A stretch of DNA of 64,000 nucleotides from an uncultured Collinsella sp. (GTDB lineage Bacteria > Actinomycetota > Coriobacteriia > Coriobacteriales > Coriobacteriaceae): the NCBI GenBank assembly GCA_900549745.1, contig URPJ01000010.1:11782-75781 (forward strand). Reading direction: 5' to 3'. Below the pieces are notes generated by a model. It saw only the letters and a list, made by a program, of their open reading frames with translations. It searched no databases and was not told the origin of the DNA. The position numbers and the translations under genes are program-made. This document shows positions 36,905-45,854 of this stretch, piece after piece (the stretch's first letter is position 1; every line of letters starts with the position of its first letter).

Positions 36905-37945
36905 TTAGGCGGTTTTTGCGCCCGTCCGGTTAAGAAAAGCTGCCAGATGCGTACACATCACACAGCGCGCGGGCTTGGCGCTGGCGATCGGCCCAAACAA
37001 CAGACCGAGCCCCCGATGGTTATCCTTGAGCGCGGCGACCATCTGACGGGTTCGAGGCGCATCGAGCATATCACGCATGCGGGCGGAACGCTCGATTGAC
37101 GACACCCCATGCGGGCTCAGACACAAATTCTCGATGCAGGCGACCAGTCCGGCAAAGTAGAACTTTTGGCTTGCCAGCTTGAGCCGACCACCGCTGTCTG
37201 CTTCCGAGAGTGAGTCCGCAAGCTCGTCGAGCGCTCGAGTGTCATCGGATACCTTGGCATACATGGTGGGATCAAAGGCATCTGTAAGTTTAGGTGCCGC
37301 CGTGTGGAAACAAGCATCGCCGCAGCCGGACACGCATCGTGTCTGCGAAAGCGCGCATGCCATAAACCCAACTGTGCGAAACACCTTGTCGCACAAAAGG
37401 CATGCCTCAAACAGCGAGCGGCTGTACATCACACCAGAGGTCTGAACGACTAGGCCGCCTAAAATCAACTGAGGCAGCCCGGCCGCCATCGAAGATTTGC
37501 TATCAATGGAAATATGAGCAGCATCCAAGACGCGCGAATGGCGCTCTCGATGTGCATCATAGCGGTCGAGCGACACCGTGGGGAGCACTATGTCTGCCGT
37601 AGTATCGCACGCGATATTGACCATCTTGGAAAGGGACTGCGGAGCAAACCACTCATCGGCGTTCATAGCGATGATTTGAGAGCCGCGCGAGGCAGCAAAA
37701 CCGGCACGAAGACAAGCGCCGCGCTTCGCGTCCTCGACGTCAATCAAATCAATATGGATGTCCCTGTCGGCAGCAACTTGAAGCGAATGGCGCACACCGG
37801 GCGCAGCATCGCGGCAGACAACGACAATCTGCAAATCGTAGAGGTCTTGGTTCTGGATACTCTCGAGCGCACGCATCGCATAGCTGGGCGAACCTTCTAC
37901 CACAAGGATCACCGAAAGTCGCGGATGCGAGCCACGTCGAACCAA
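36905..37945 (-). CDS. Glycosyltransferase family 2-like protein
   Basis: A 346-residue protein whose N-terminus follows the GT-A pattern: LSVILVVEGSPSYAMRALESIQNQDLYDLQIVVVC, then KRGACLRAGFAASRGSQIIAMNADEWFAPQSL in place of the usual DxD loop. The second half is not typical and has many Cys and His residues. No membrane anchor is seen. The likely start is a TTG with AGAGGA about 8 bases upstream. The substrate is unknown. Loss of a clear DxD makes catalytic activity uncertain. It is flanked by truA and argR on the same strand. Confidence 0.7.
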   Translation of the reverse strand: MVRRGSHPRLSVILVVEGSPSYAMRALESIQNQDLYDLQIVVVCRDAAPGVRHSLQVAADRDIHIDLIDVEDAKRGACLRAGFAASRGSQIIAMNADEWFAPQSLSKMVNIACDTTADIVLPTVSLDRYDAHRERHSRVLDAAHISIDSKSSMAAGLPQLILGGLVVQTSGVMYSRSLFEACLLCDKVFRTVGFMACALSQTRCVSGCGDACFHTAAPKLTDAFDPTMYAKVSDDTRALDELADSLSEADSGGRLKLASQKFYFAGLVACIENLCLSPHGVSSIERSARMRDMLDAPRTRQMVAALKDNHRGLGLLFGPIASAKPARCVMCTHLAAFLNRTGAKTA

Positions 37946-38106
37946 GTTATCCGTCCTCTCGACAGCAGTGAATCAAACTGTCGTTCATGGTACACCCCGG
38001 CAATAAAAGCAATGAGACACCGGTTGTATTGCACGCCAAGAACAGATGTTGCACACGCGCAGCCCACAGATGACAGGTGCCGACGCACGACGCGCCGAGC
38101 CCTCCC

Positions 38107-38931
38107 CTAGTCGAGCACGACAAGCTCGGCGGGATCGTAATCCACGCCCATAAACGTAAGGCCGCAGGCAGGAGCCGTGGGGCCCGCAGCGGTACGGTCG
38201 CAAGCATCGATGACCTCGCGCATCCACTCGGGTTCACGGCGATGCATGCCAATCTCGACAAGCGTGCCCACGATCGTGCGGACCATCGAATGCAGAAACG
38301 CATTGCCCTCGATGGTAAACGTCAGGATGTCCTCGCCAAACGCAACCTCATGGCCAAACTCGGCACGCATCACGCAGCGGTGCGTGGGCTTGCCCACGGC
38401 AGACGCCACCTTGCAAAAGCTCTTGAAGTCCTGCTCGCCCAGCAGCGCGGGACAGGCCGCAGACATCGCCTCAACATCCAATGGGTAGCGATGCCACCAC
38501 ACCGCACCGCGCGAAAGCACAGGGCGCGCGTCGCGATCGGCAATACGGTACGTATACGTACGGGAACGCGCATCAAAGCGTGCAGAAAAGCCTTTACGGG
38601 CCTTGTAGACCTCGTTTATGGCGATATCTTTGGGCAGGAGGGCATCCATGGCCCTCAGCCACCTACGGCGCGTCAAAGCCAACTCAGCGTCCGTTACGGG
38701 CACGCTGATAAACTGTGCCACCGCATGCACGCCGGCATCGGTACGTCCCGCACACGTCAGGTCGATCGGACGGCGCAGGAGCGTCTCAATAGCTCGACGT
38801 AGCTCACCCGCAACCGTCGTCTGTCCCGGCTGCTCGGCAAATCCGCTATACGACGAGCCATCATAGGCCACGCGAAATACGAGCGTGGCGTCAAGCTCGG
38901 AAATCGAATTGAAATCAGACGGCGCAGTCAT
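38107..38931 (-). CDS. truA: tRNA pseudouridine synthase A
   Basis: A 274-residue enzyme that makes pseudouridine at positions 38-40 of tRNA anticodon arms. RVAYDGSSYSGFAEQPGQTTVAGEL and the catalytic Asp in CAGRTDAGVHA mark the family; FTIEGNAFLHSMVRTIVGTLVEIG is the C-terminal signature. Start ATG 38931 has GGGAGCG upstream, better than a TTG five codons earlier. It lies downstream of rplQ as in many Gram-positives, but a strong terminator separates the two. Confidence 0.95.
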   Translation of the reverse strand: MTAPSDFNSISELDATLVFRVAYDGSSYSGFAEQPGQTTVAGELRRAIETLLRRPIDLTCAGRTDAGVHAVAQFISVPVTDAELALTRRRWLRAMDALLPKDIAINEVYKARKGFSARFDARSRTYTYRIADRDARPVLSRGAVWWHRYPLDVEAMSAACPALLGEQDFKSFCKVASAVGKPTHRCVMRAEFGHEVAFGEDILTFTIEGNAFLHSMVRTIVGTLVEIGMHRREPEWMREVIDACDRTAAGPTAPACGLTFMGVDYDPAELVVLD

Positions 38932-38966
38932 GGGCGCTCCCAACAAACAAGCAACGGTATCGCGAC

Positions 38967-38998
38967 AAAAAAAGAGGGGTACGCGAACGTACCCCTCG
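38967..38998 (-). terminator. Terminator of the ribosomal protein operon
   Basis: GAGGGGTACG (38974-38983) pairs perfectly with CGTACCCCTC (38988-38997), followed by seven T residues on the minus strand. Confidence 0.9.
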
Positions 38999-39023
38999 AA
39001 TATAGCCTATGCAGACGGATTGT

Positions 39024-39491
39024 CTACTCAGCGGTCTCCTCAGCAGGAGCCTCCTCGGCAGCCTCGACCTTCTTGGGAGCAGCGGCCTTCTTGGGGGCCG
39101 GAGCAGCCTTCTTAGCCTTAGGCGTGCAAGGCTCGGTGACGAGCTCCATGATAACGATGGGAGCGTTGTCGCCCTTGCGGTTACCGAGCTTCATGATGCG
39201 GGTGTAACCGCCGTTGCGGTCCTGCCACATGCCCTGAGCAGCCTTGTCGAAGATCTCGGCAACGAGCTGCTTATCGCCGAGCTTGGCGATAGCCAGACGA
39301 CGAGAGTGCAGGTCGCCCTTCTTGGCCCAGGTGATGATCGGATCGACGACCGAACGCAGCGCCTTAGCGCGGGTCTCGGTGGTCTTGATGCGGTCGTTCT
39401 CGAAGAGGGCCTTAGCAAGGCTCTTCTTCATGGCCTTGGTGTGGCTCGCATCGGTGCCGAGCTTCAGGCCCTTCTTAACGTTATGACGCAT
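39024..39491 (-). CDS. rplQ: 50S ribosomal protein bL17 with extended tail
   Basis: A 155-residue protein; bL17 is usually about 120-130. Residues 1-121 are standard (MRHNVKKGLKLGTDASHTKAM, RLAIAKLGDKQLVAEIFD, GGYTRIMKLGNRKGDNAPIVIMELV). The remainder is a Lys/Ala/Pro then Glu/Ala-rich tail ending in acidic residues. It is the last gene of the alpha operon, 30 bases after rpoA, before the terminator at 38967. Confidence 0.96.
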   Translation of the reverse strand: MRHNVKKGLKLGTDASHTKAMKKSLAKALFENDRIKTTETRAKALRSVVDPIITWAKKGDLHSRRLAIAKLGDKQLVAEIFDKAAQGMWQDRNGGYTRIMKLGNRKGDNAPIVIMELVTEPCTPKAKKAAPAPKKAAAPKKVEAAEEAPAEETAE

Positions 39492-39521
39492 GGTCTAGTT
39501 TCTCCTCAAATATGCGAAGCA

Positions 39522-40463
39522 TTAAGCCTTCAGGCTCAGGCCCATGGACTCAAGCTTGTCCTTCACTTCCTCGATCGACTTAACACCGAAGTTACGGATG
39601 TTGAGCAGATCGTTCTCCGAGAACTCAACGAGCTGACGGACCGAGTGAATGCTGGCGCGCTTAAGGCAGTTGTAAGAACGGACGGAAAGGTCCAGATCCT
39701 CGATCTGCTTGTCCAGCTCAGCGTTGTCGTTGGTGACCTCGGGAGCGAAGATCGAAGCCTCCTCCTCGACCTCGGGGGTCTCGGCAAGGTTCATAAAGGC
39801 AGCCATATGCTGGTTAATGATATTGGCAGCCTGGACCACGGCGTCGCGCGGGGCGATGGAGCCGTTGGTCTCGATCTCGAGGACAAGGCGGTCGTAGTCG
39901 GTGTGCTGACCGACACGGCAAGCCTCAACGAGCTTGGCGCAACGGGAAACCGGCGAGTACAGCGAGTCGACGTGGATCACACCGATGGGATCGTTGTCGC
40001 GTTTGTTGGCCTCGCCAGAAACATAGCCGCGGCCATAGCCGATGCGCATGCTCATGGTGAGATGGCCACCCTCGGTGAGCGTAGCGATGTGCTGCTCGGG
40101 GTTGACCAGCTCAAACTCGGACGGAATAAAGAAGTCCGCACCGGTGACCTCGCAGGGGCCGTCAACCGAAATGGTGGCGGTCGCCTCGTCGGTCGTGCCG
40201 AGAGCCCTGAAGACAAGACCCTTGACATTCAGGACGATGTCGGTGACATCCTCGACCATGTTAGGGATGGTCATGAACTCGTGCTGCGCGCCATCAATCT
40301 GAATAGCCTCGACGGCGGCACCCTCGAGCGAGGACAGAAGAACGCGACGAAGGGAGTTACCCAGCGTATCGCCGTAGCCACGCTCGAGTGGCTCGACGGA
40401 GACACGAGCAGACGTCTCGTTGATCTCTTCGACCTGAACCTGAGGCCTAATGAATTCTGACAT
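39522..40463 (-). CDS. rpoA: RNA polymerase alpha subunit
   Basis: A 313-residue subunit. The N-terminal assembly domain contains VEPLERGYGDTLGNSLRRVLLSSLEGAAVEAIQIDG. The C-terminal domain has DLDLSVRSYNCLKRASIHSVRQLVEFSENDLLNIRNFGVKSIEEVKDKL, the helix-hairpin-helix that contacts UP elements and activators. It sits in the usual place between rpsD and rplQ. Confidence 0.98.
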   Translation of the reverse strand: MSEFIRPQVQVEEINETSARVSVEPLERGYGDTLGNSLRRVLLSSLEGAAVEAIQIDGAQHEFMTIPNMVEDVTDIVLNVKGLVFRALGTTDEATATISVDGPCEVTGADFFIPSEFELVNPEQHIATLTEGGHLTMSMRIGYGRGYVSGEANKRDNDPIGVIHVDSLYSPVSRCAKLVEACRVGQHTDYDRLVLEIETNGSIAPRDAVVQAANIINQHMAAFMNLAETPEVEEEASIFAPEVTNDNAELDKQIEDLDLSVRSYNCLKRASIHSVRQLVEFSENDLLNIRNFGVKSIEEVKDKLESMGLSLKA

Positions 40464-40495
40464 GTATTACCTCCAGCCTCAGCAGCCCGGATGGA

Positions 40496-41092
40496 CTACT
40501 TAGAGTAGAGCTCGACGATGAGCTGCTCGTTGATATCACCGCTGATCTGCTCACGCGTCGGCAGAGCGAGCACGTTACCAGACAGCTTCTCGATATCGAC
40601 CTCGAGCCAGCCAGGGACCTCAAAGCGCTCGGAGGAAATCAGAGCCTCCTTGATGGGGAGGAGGTCACGGAACTTCTCGCCGACAGCGACGACGTCGCCG
40701 GCCTTGACGCGGTAGGACGGGATGTCCACGCGCTTGCCGTTCACGGTGAAGTGACCGTGACGGACGGACTGACGAGCCTCTTTGCGGGTGCGGGCGAAGC
40801 CAAGACGGAAGACGACGTTGTCGAGGCGAGACTCAAGAATGATCATGAGGTTCTCACCGGTGACGCCGTTCATCTTACGGGCCTTGTTGAAGTAGCCGTG
40901 GAACTGCTTCTCCAGAACGCCATAGATGAACTTGACCTTCTGCTTCTCGCGCAGCTGCATGCCGTACTCAGATTCCTTGCGACGGCGCTTGGGCTGACGG
41001 ATAGATTCCTTCTTGCTGCTGTAACCGAGCTCAGCGGGATCGATCCCGAGCTGACGGCAGCGCTTAAGAACAGGAGTCCTGTCGATTGCCAT
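40496..41092 (-). CDS. rpsD: 30S ribosomal protein uS4
   Basis: A 198-residue primary 16S rRNA-binding protein. ESRLDNVVFRLGFARTRKEARQSVRHGHFTVNGKRVDIPSYRVKAGD is the S4 RNA-binding domain. The N-terminal zinc-knuckle cysteines of some S4 proteins are absent apart from the Cys in LKRCRQLGID, so it is the zinc-free (C-minus) type. It is 19 bases downstream of rpsK. Confidence 0.97.
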   Translation of the reverse strand: MAIDRTPVLKRCRQLGIDPAELGYSSKKESIRQPKRRRKESEYGMQLREKQKVKFIYGVLEKQFHGYFNKARKMNGVTGENLMIILESRLDNVVFRLGFARTRKEARQSVRHGHFTVNGKRVDIPSYRVKAGDVVAVGEKFRDLLPIKEALISSERFEVPGWLEVDIEKLSGNVLALPTREQISGDINEQLIVELYSK

Positions 41093-41111
41093 ATTGATAC
41101 GATCCTTTCAG

Positions 41112-41516
41112 TTACACGCGGCGACGCTTCTTGGGGCGGCAGCCGTTGTGCGGAATGGGGGTCTTGTCCTGGATGCTCGAGACCTCGAGGCCAGCAGCCT
41201 GGAGGGAGCGGATGGCGGTCTCACGACCGGAGCCGGGGCCCTTGACGAAGACGGAAACCTTCTTCATACCGTGCTCCATGGCCTGCTTGGCAGCAGCCTC
41301 GGCAGCCATCTGAGCAGCGAACGGCGTGGACTTACGGGAGCCCTTGAAGCCCACCTGGCCAGCCGACTTCCAGGAAATGACGTTGCCCTGGGGATCGGTG
41401 ATCGAAACGATCGTGTTGTTGAACGTAGAACGAATGTGAGCCTGGCCCACGGAAATGTTCTTACGGTCCGCGCGCTTCAGACGGGCAGCGCGAACGTTCT
41501 TCTTAGCAGTAGCCAT
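41112..41516 (-). CDS. rpsK: 30S ribosomal protein uS11
   Basis: A 134-residue platform protein. IRSTFNNTIVSITDPQGNVISWKSAGQVGFKGSRKSTPFAAQMAAE and the basic C-terminus NGCRPKKRRRV are diagnostic. It follows rpsM by 14 bases in the alpha operon. Confidence 0.98.
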   Translation of the reverse strand: MATAKKNVRAARLKRADRKNISVGQAHIRSTFNNTIVSITDPQGNVISWKSAGQVGFKGSRKSTPFAAQMAAEAAAKQAMEHGMKKVSVFVKGPGSGRETAIRSLQAAGLEVSSIQDKTPIPHNGCRPKKRRRV

Positions 41517-41530
41517 CTATCTAGCGCTCC

Positions 41531-41905
41531 TTATTTCTTCTTCTTAGCACCGATCTGACGCTTCGGGCCCTTGCGGGTACGAGCGTTAGTGTGGGTGCGC
41601 TGGCCGCGGACCGGGAGGCCCTTGCGGTGACGAAGGCCGCGGTTGCAGCCGATGTCCATAAGGCGCTTGACGTTCTGGTTGCGCTCACGGCGGAGGTCGC
41701 CCTCAACCATGATCTGGTTCTTGTCGATATAATCGCGGATGGCGTTAACCTCATCCTCGGTGAGGTCCTTAACGCGCGTATCCACGTTAACGTTGCACTC
41801 GACGCAAATCTTCGTCGCAGTGGTGCGGCCGATGCCGTAAATGTAGGTCAGACCGATCTCAACGCGCTTCTCACGCGGGAGGTCGACACCATTAATACGG
41901 GCCAA
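41531..41905 (-). CDS. rpsM: 30S ribosomal protein uS13
   Basis: A 124-residue head protein contacting 23S rRNA. MARINGVDLPREKRVEIGLTYIYGIGRTTATKI opens the protein and GLRHRKGLPVRGQRTHTNARTRKGP closes it. It lies 14 bases after rpmJ. Confidence 0.98.
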   Translation of the reverse strand: MARINGVDLPREKRVEIGLTYIYGIGRTTATKICVECNVNVDTRVKDLTEDEVNAIRDYIDKNQIMVEGDLRRERNQNVKRLMDIGCNRGLRHRKGLPVRGQRTHTNARTRKGPKRQIGAKKKK

Positions 41906-41919
41906 CGTAGTCTCCTCTC

Positions 41920-42033
41920 TTAACCCTGACGCTGCTTATGACGGGGGTTCTCGCAAATGACGAGGACCTTGCCATGGCGCCTAATGATTTTGCACTTATC
42001 GCACATCTTCTTGACCGAAGGACGTACCTTCAT
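41920..42033 (-). CDS. rpmJ: 50S ribosomal protein bL36
   Basis: A 37-residue protein read directly on the minus strand: it starts MKVRPSVKKMCDKCKIIRR and ends RHKQRQG. Cys11, Cys14, Cys27 and His32 form the zinc site, so this is the zinc-binding version. GAAAGG precedes the ATG. It keeps the standard infA-rpmJ-rpsM order. Confidence 0.96.
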   Translation of the reverse strand: MKVRPSVKKMCDKCKIIRRHGKVLVICENPRHKQRQG

Positions 42034-42183
42034 CGTTCTTCCTTTCGGTAGCGCTCAAACTACTTCCCTACTATCTACTCGCCCAGCCGCAGGCGTTTAA
42101 AACTATGGCTGGTCTTCACACACAATCCGACCGTAGGTTGAGCTAAGCCTGCAGTCGGAAATGGAGTGCGTGTATACGTGCCG

Positions 42184-42402
42184 CTATTTGTAGCGATAGG
42201 TGATGCGGCCGCGGGTCAGGTCGTACGGGGAAAGCTCCACGACAACCCTGTCACCGGGGAGAATACGGATGTAATTCATTCGGATCTTGCCAGAAATGTT
42301 GCACAGAACCGAATGACCGTTCTCGAGCTCGACCTTAAACATGGCGTTGGGCAACGGTTCCTTTACCGTACCCTCGAGCTCAATTGCGTCTTCCTTCTTC
42401 AC
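42184..42402 (-). CDS. infA: Translation initiation factor IF-1
   Basis: A 72-residue OB-fold protein of the 30S A site: EDAIELEGTVKEPLPNAMFKVELENGHSVLCNISGKIRMNYIRILPGDRVVVELSPYDLTRGRITYRYK-type sequence, complete to the end. The start is uncertain: GTG 42402 has a better distance (10 bases) from GAAAG than TTG 42408 (4 bases), so I use GTG. It lies between map and rpmJ as usual, with 150-base gaps on the rpmJ side where an internal promoter may lie. Confidence 0.95.
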   Translation of the reverse strand: MKKEDAIELEGTVKEPLPNAMFKVELENGHSVLCNISGKIRMNYIRILPGDRVVVELSPYDLTRGRITYRYK

Positions 42403-42506
42403 AAGCAATCATCTTTCTCTAGAAAACGACAGCGATTGAGTATTCTACAACACGTATGCACGCATCGTAATAACTTCGTAATGGCTCCACAACTAAGTGG
42501 AACTTG

Positions 42507-43295
42507 TTACATTTCTCCGCCTTGGAGCGAACACCAAGCACCTTGGGCATCCGTGGTCAGAATCACCGGACCGTCATTGGTAATGGCGACGGTGTTCTCG
42601 TAGTGCGCGGCGGGCAGGTGGTCGTTGGTCGTAACAATCCAACCGTCGGAGCCCGTGCTCACATGGTTGGAACCCATCGTAACCATCGGCTCGATGGCAA
42701 TGACCATGCCGGCCTGGAGGCGAACGCCCCTCCCCTTCTTTCCGTAGTTAGGAACGTTGGGGTCCTCGTGCATCACGCGGCCAATGCCATGGCCAACATA
42801 ATCACGAAGCACGCCGTAACCGTGAGACTCGGCGAGGGACTGAACGGCATAACCGACGTCCCCGATATGGTTACCGGGAACAGCCTGCTCGATGGCAGCC
42901 TTAAGGCAATCACGCGTGACCTCGCACAAAGCCTTGGCTTCGGGCGTGGGGGTGCCGACGAAAAACGTCCATGCGTTATCGCCGACCCAACCGTCGACAA
43001 CGGCTCCCGTATCGATGGAGATGATATCGCCATCGCGCAGGATCATGTCAGGGTTGGGAATACCGTGGACCACGGCATCGTTGATCGATGCGCAAATGGT
43101 CCCCGGGAACCCGCCGTAACCCTTAAAGGCAGGGGTGCCGCCATGCATGCGGATAATCTGCTCCGCGAGCTGATCGAGCTCAAAAGTCGAAACGCCGGGG
43201 CGCACCATGGCTCCAACGTGGCGGAGCGCCATCTTAGATAGCGCTCCTGCCTTCTTCATCTGCTCGATTTGCGTTGCAGACTTAATCTTGATCAT
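42507..43295 (-). CDS. map: Methionine aminopeptidase, type I
   Basis: A 262-residue metalloprotease that removes initiator Met. Metal ligands are in GDIISIDTGAVVDGWVGDNAWTF, VGHGIGRVMHEDPNVPNYG and AGMVIAIEPMV. Its ATG overlaps the adk stop by 4 bases, so the genes are coupled. The C-terminal ...DAQGAWCSLQGGEM is slightly longer than usual. Confidence 0.97.
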   Translation of the reverse strand: MIKIKSATQIEQMKKAGALSKMALRHVGAMVRPGVSTFELDQLAEQIIRMHGGTPAFKGYGGFPGTICASINDAVVHGIPNPDMILRDGDIISIDTGAVVDGWVGDNAWTFFVGTPTPEAKALCEVTRDCLKAAIEQAVPGNHIGDVGYAVQSLAESHGYGVLRDYVGHGIGRVMHEDPNVPNYGKKGRGVRLQAGMVIAIEPMVTMGSNHVSTGSDGWIVTTNDHLPAAHYENTVAITNDGPVILTTDAQGAWCSLQGGEM

Positions 43296-43918
43296 AGACC
43301 GAGAGCCTCTTTGACATCCCCGTACACGGTCTCGCGAGCCTGGTCACCGTTGACCGACTTGAGCAGACCCTGGCCACGATAGTAGTCGACGAGCGGGCTC
43401 GTGGACTTCTCGTAGACGTCGAGACGGTTCTTGATGGTCTCGGGCTTGTCGTCGTCGCGCTGATACATCTCGCCTGCGCACTTGGGGCAGGTGGCATCGG
43501 CAGCGGTGCCGGTGTAACCGCAGGCGCGGCAGGTGCGACGCGAAGACAGACGATCGATAATGACCTCGGGGGCCACATCGACCAGAAGGGCACAGTCGAT
43601 CTCGCGACCCATGGCGGAAAGCTCGGAATCGAGCGTCACAGCCTGGGCGGTGTTGCGCGGGAAGCCGTCGAGGATGAAGCCCTGCTGGGCGTCATCGGCG
43701 GCAAGGCGCTCCTTGACAAGGTCGATCACGAGCTGGTCGGGAACGAGCTCGCCAGCGTCCATGTACTTCTTAGCCTGAATACCAAGCTCGGTGCCACCCT
43801 TGACGGCAGCACGCAACAGGTCGCCCGTGGAAATATGGGCGACGCCAAACTCGGCGACGAGCTCCTGTGCGACGGTGCCCTTACCGGCACCCGGAGCTCC
43901 GAGCAATACGAGGTTCAT
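43292..43918 (-). CDS. adk: Adenylate kinase
   Basis: A 208-residue kinase interconverting ATP + AMP and 2 ADP. P-loop GAPGAGKGT is at 7-15. FILDGFPRNTAQA is the AMP-site motif. The LID domain carries four Cys (CRACGYTG and CPKCAGEMYQRDDD), so it binds zinc. Start ATG 43918 has GGAGG 7 bases upstream; a TTG two codons earlier is less likely. It is placed between secY and map. Confidence 0.97.
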   Translation of the reverse strand: MNLVLLGAPGAGKGTVAQELVAEFGVAHISTGDLLRAAVKGGTELGIQAKKYMDAGELVPDQLVIDLVKERLAADDAQQGFILDGFPRNTAQAVTLDSELSAMGREIDCALLVDVAPEVIIDRLSSRRTCRACGYTGTAADATCPKCAGEMYQRDDDKPETIKNRLDVYEKSTSPLVDYYRGQGLLKSVNGDQARETVYGDVKEALGL

Positions 43919-43936
43919 GAGCAATCCTCCTCTAGC

Positions 43937-45223
43937 CTATTTAAAGAATCCATCGTAATCATACATCTTGATCTGGCCTTCGAGCTTATCGACCGTGTCG
44001 AGCACGACGCCGACCATGATGAGGATGGACGTGCCGCCAAATGCCTGGATCAGATGGTTACCCGTGAAGGAGAAGATGATCGAAGGCACGATGGCGATGA
44101 GCGCCAAAAAGACAGCGCTAGGAAGCGTGATCTTGTTGAGCGCGTTCTTGATGTAGGCCGCGGTAGCCCTACCCGGACGCACGCCCGGAATAAAGCCGCC
44201 CTGCTTCTTAAGGTTATCGGCCGTGTCATCGGGGTTGAACACCATGGAGGTGTAGAAGTACGCGAAGAACACGATGAGGACAACGTTAAGCACCCAGTTG
44301 AGCCAACCGGTCGAAAGCGCGGAGGCAACTGCCTGAATCCAGCCGATGCCGGGGAAGAACACGGCAATCTGAGCGGGGAAGTACAGCAGCGCCGAAGCGA
44401 AGATGATCGGCACGACACCCGCGGTGTTGACCTTGATGGGCAGGTAGGTGGTCTGGCCACCCATCATGCGACGGCCCACGACGCGTTTGGCGTAGGAGAC
44501 CGGGATGCGGCGCTGGCCGCGCTCAAGGAAAACAATCAGCGGGATAACCAGCAAAATGATGGCGCAGATGATCACCATGGTGATGATACCACCGGCATTG
44601 CCCTCGGTGCTGGAGAAGATAGCCTGCGGCAGGCCGGCCATGATGTTCGCAAAGATGATCAGCGACATGCCATTGCCGATACCGCGCTGGGTGATGAGCT
44701 CACCAATCCACATGATCAGCATGGCACCCGCAGTGAGCGTGCCGACGATCATGAGGTCGAAGATGATCTCGGGAGCGCCGGCGCCATTGAAGCTGATGCC
44801 GAAGCTCTTAAAGAGGAAGAGGTAACCCACGGAGTTGAGGATTGCCAGAGCCAGGGTGAGGTAACGCGAATACTGCGTGATCTTGGTCTGACCGACCTCG
44901 CCCTCGCGGGCAAGCTCATGCAGGGAAGGCACAACGGCCTGGAGCATCTGGAGGATGATCGAGCTGGTGATGTAAGGCATGATGCCCAGCGAAAACACCG
45001 ACACATAGCTCAACGCGCCGCCAGAGAAAAGATTCAGGAGGGCCATAGCACCTGCGGCGACCGAATTGTTATCGGTCGAGAAAAGGCCCAGCATCCCCTG
45101 GAAGGGAATGCCGGGCACAGGAACGTGCGCACCAATGCGGTACACGACGAGCATAGCTATGGTAAAAAGAATCTTTTCGCGCAATTCTTTGATGCGGAAA
45201 GCATTCTTAAGACCATTTAGCAC
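43937..45223 (-). CDS. secY: Preprotein translocase subunit SecY
   Basis: A 428-residue protein with ten membrane segments forming the Sec channel. Conserved parts include RIGAHVPVPGIPFQGM, GIMPYITSSIILQMLQAVVPSL, GIGNGMSLIIFANI, ERGQRRIPVSYAKRVVG, and PGVRPGRATAAYI near the C-terminus. The start is a GTG overlapping the rplO stop by 7 bases. SecA is encoded elsewhere in this window (20734-23541). Confidence 0.97.
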   Translation of the reverse strand: MLNGLKNAFRIKELREKILFTIAMLVVYRIGAHVPVPGIPFQGMLGLFSTDNNSVAAGAMALLNLFSGGALSYVSVFSLGIMPYITSSIILQMLQAVVPSLHELAREGEVGQTKITQYSRYLTLALAILNSVGYLFLFKSFGISFNGAGAPEIIFDLMIVGTLTAGAMLIMWIGELITQRGIGNGMSLIIFANIMAGLPQAIFSSTEGNAGGIITMVIICAIILLVIPLIVFLERGQRRIPVSYAKRVVGRRMMGGQTTYLPIKVNTAGVVPIIFASALLYFPAQIAVFFPGIGWIQAVASALSTGWLNWVLNVVLIVFFAYFYTSMVFNPDDTADNLKKQGGFIPGVRPGRATAAYIKNALNKITLPSAVFLALIAIVPSIIFSFTGNHLIQAFGGTSILIMVGVVLDTVDKLEGQIKMYDYDGFFK

Positions 45224-45666
45224 GGCAGCTCGACCTTTCCGCCGGCGGCCTCGATCTTGGCCTGCGCAGAAGCGCTGACCTTGTCGACCTTGACCGTGAA
45301 CTTCTTGGTGAGCTCACCATTGCCGAGCACCTTGACGGGCTCGAACTCGCTCTTGGTGATGCGAGCGGCCTTAAGAGCGGCACCGTCGATCACAGCGCCG
45401 TCCTCGAACTTACGCTCGAGACGCTCAACGTTAACAGCGGTGTACTCGATACGACGGGGGTTACGGAAGCCCGGAAGCTTGGGCAGGCGCATAGCCAGCG
45501 GAGTCTGGCCACCCTCGAAGCCGGCACCCTTGGTGCCGCCAGAGCGGGAACCCTGGCCCTTCTGACCGCGGCCAGAAGTGGTGCCGTGACCCGAAGAATT
45601 GCCACGGCCGACGCGCTTGCGGTTCTTGGTGGAACCGGGCGCGGGAGTAAGATCGTGAAGCTGCAT
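45217..45666 (-). CDS. rplO: 50S ribosomal protein uL15
   Basis: A 149-residue protein: MQLHDLTPAPGSTKNRKRVGRGNSSGHGTTSGRGQKGQGSRSG is the Gly/Arg-rich N-terminus, followed by the globular domain ending AKIEAAGGKVELPC. It overlaps secY and follows rpmD by 3 bases. Confidence 0.98.
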   Translation of the reverse strand: MQLHDLTPAPGSTKNRKRVGRGNSSGHGTTSGRGQKGQGSRSGGTKGAGFEGGQTPLAMRLPKLPGFRNPRRIEYTAVNVERLERKFEDGAVIDGAALKAARITKSEFEPVKVLGNGELTKKFTVKVDKVSASAQAKIEAAGGKVELPC

Positions 45667-45669
45667 TTG

Positions 45670-45852
45670 CTACTCCTCTACAATCTCGACAAGGTGCTTG
45701 ACCTTGAAGATCATGCCGCGGACGGACTCGTTGTCAGCAATCTCGCGAACCTCGCGGATCCTGTGGAGACCGAGGGCACGGACAGTACGGACCTGGTCCT
45801 GCTTGCAACCGTTGGTGCTGCGGACCTGCTTGATCTTGATGGTGTCAGCCAT
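45670..45852 (-). CDS. rpmD: 50S ribosomal protein uL30
   Basis: A 60-residue protein: IKIKQVRSTNGCKQDQVRTVRALGLHRIREVREIADNESVRGMIFKVKHLVEI covers the whole family. It is two bases from rpsE and three from rplO, tightly packed within the spc operon. Confidence 0.97.
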   Translation of the reverse strand: MADTIKIKQVRSTNGCKQDQVRTVRALGLHRIREVREIADNESVRGMIFKVKHLVEIVEE

Positions 45853-45854
45853 GC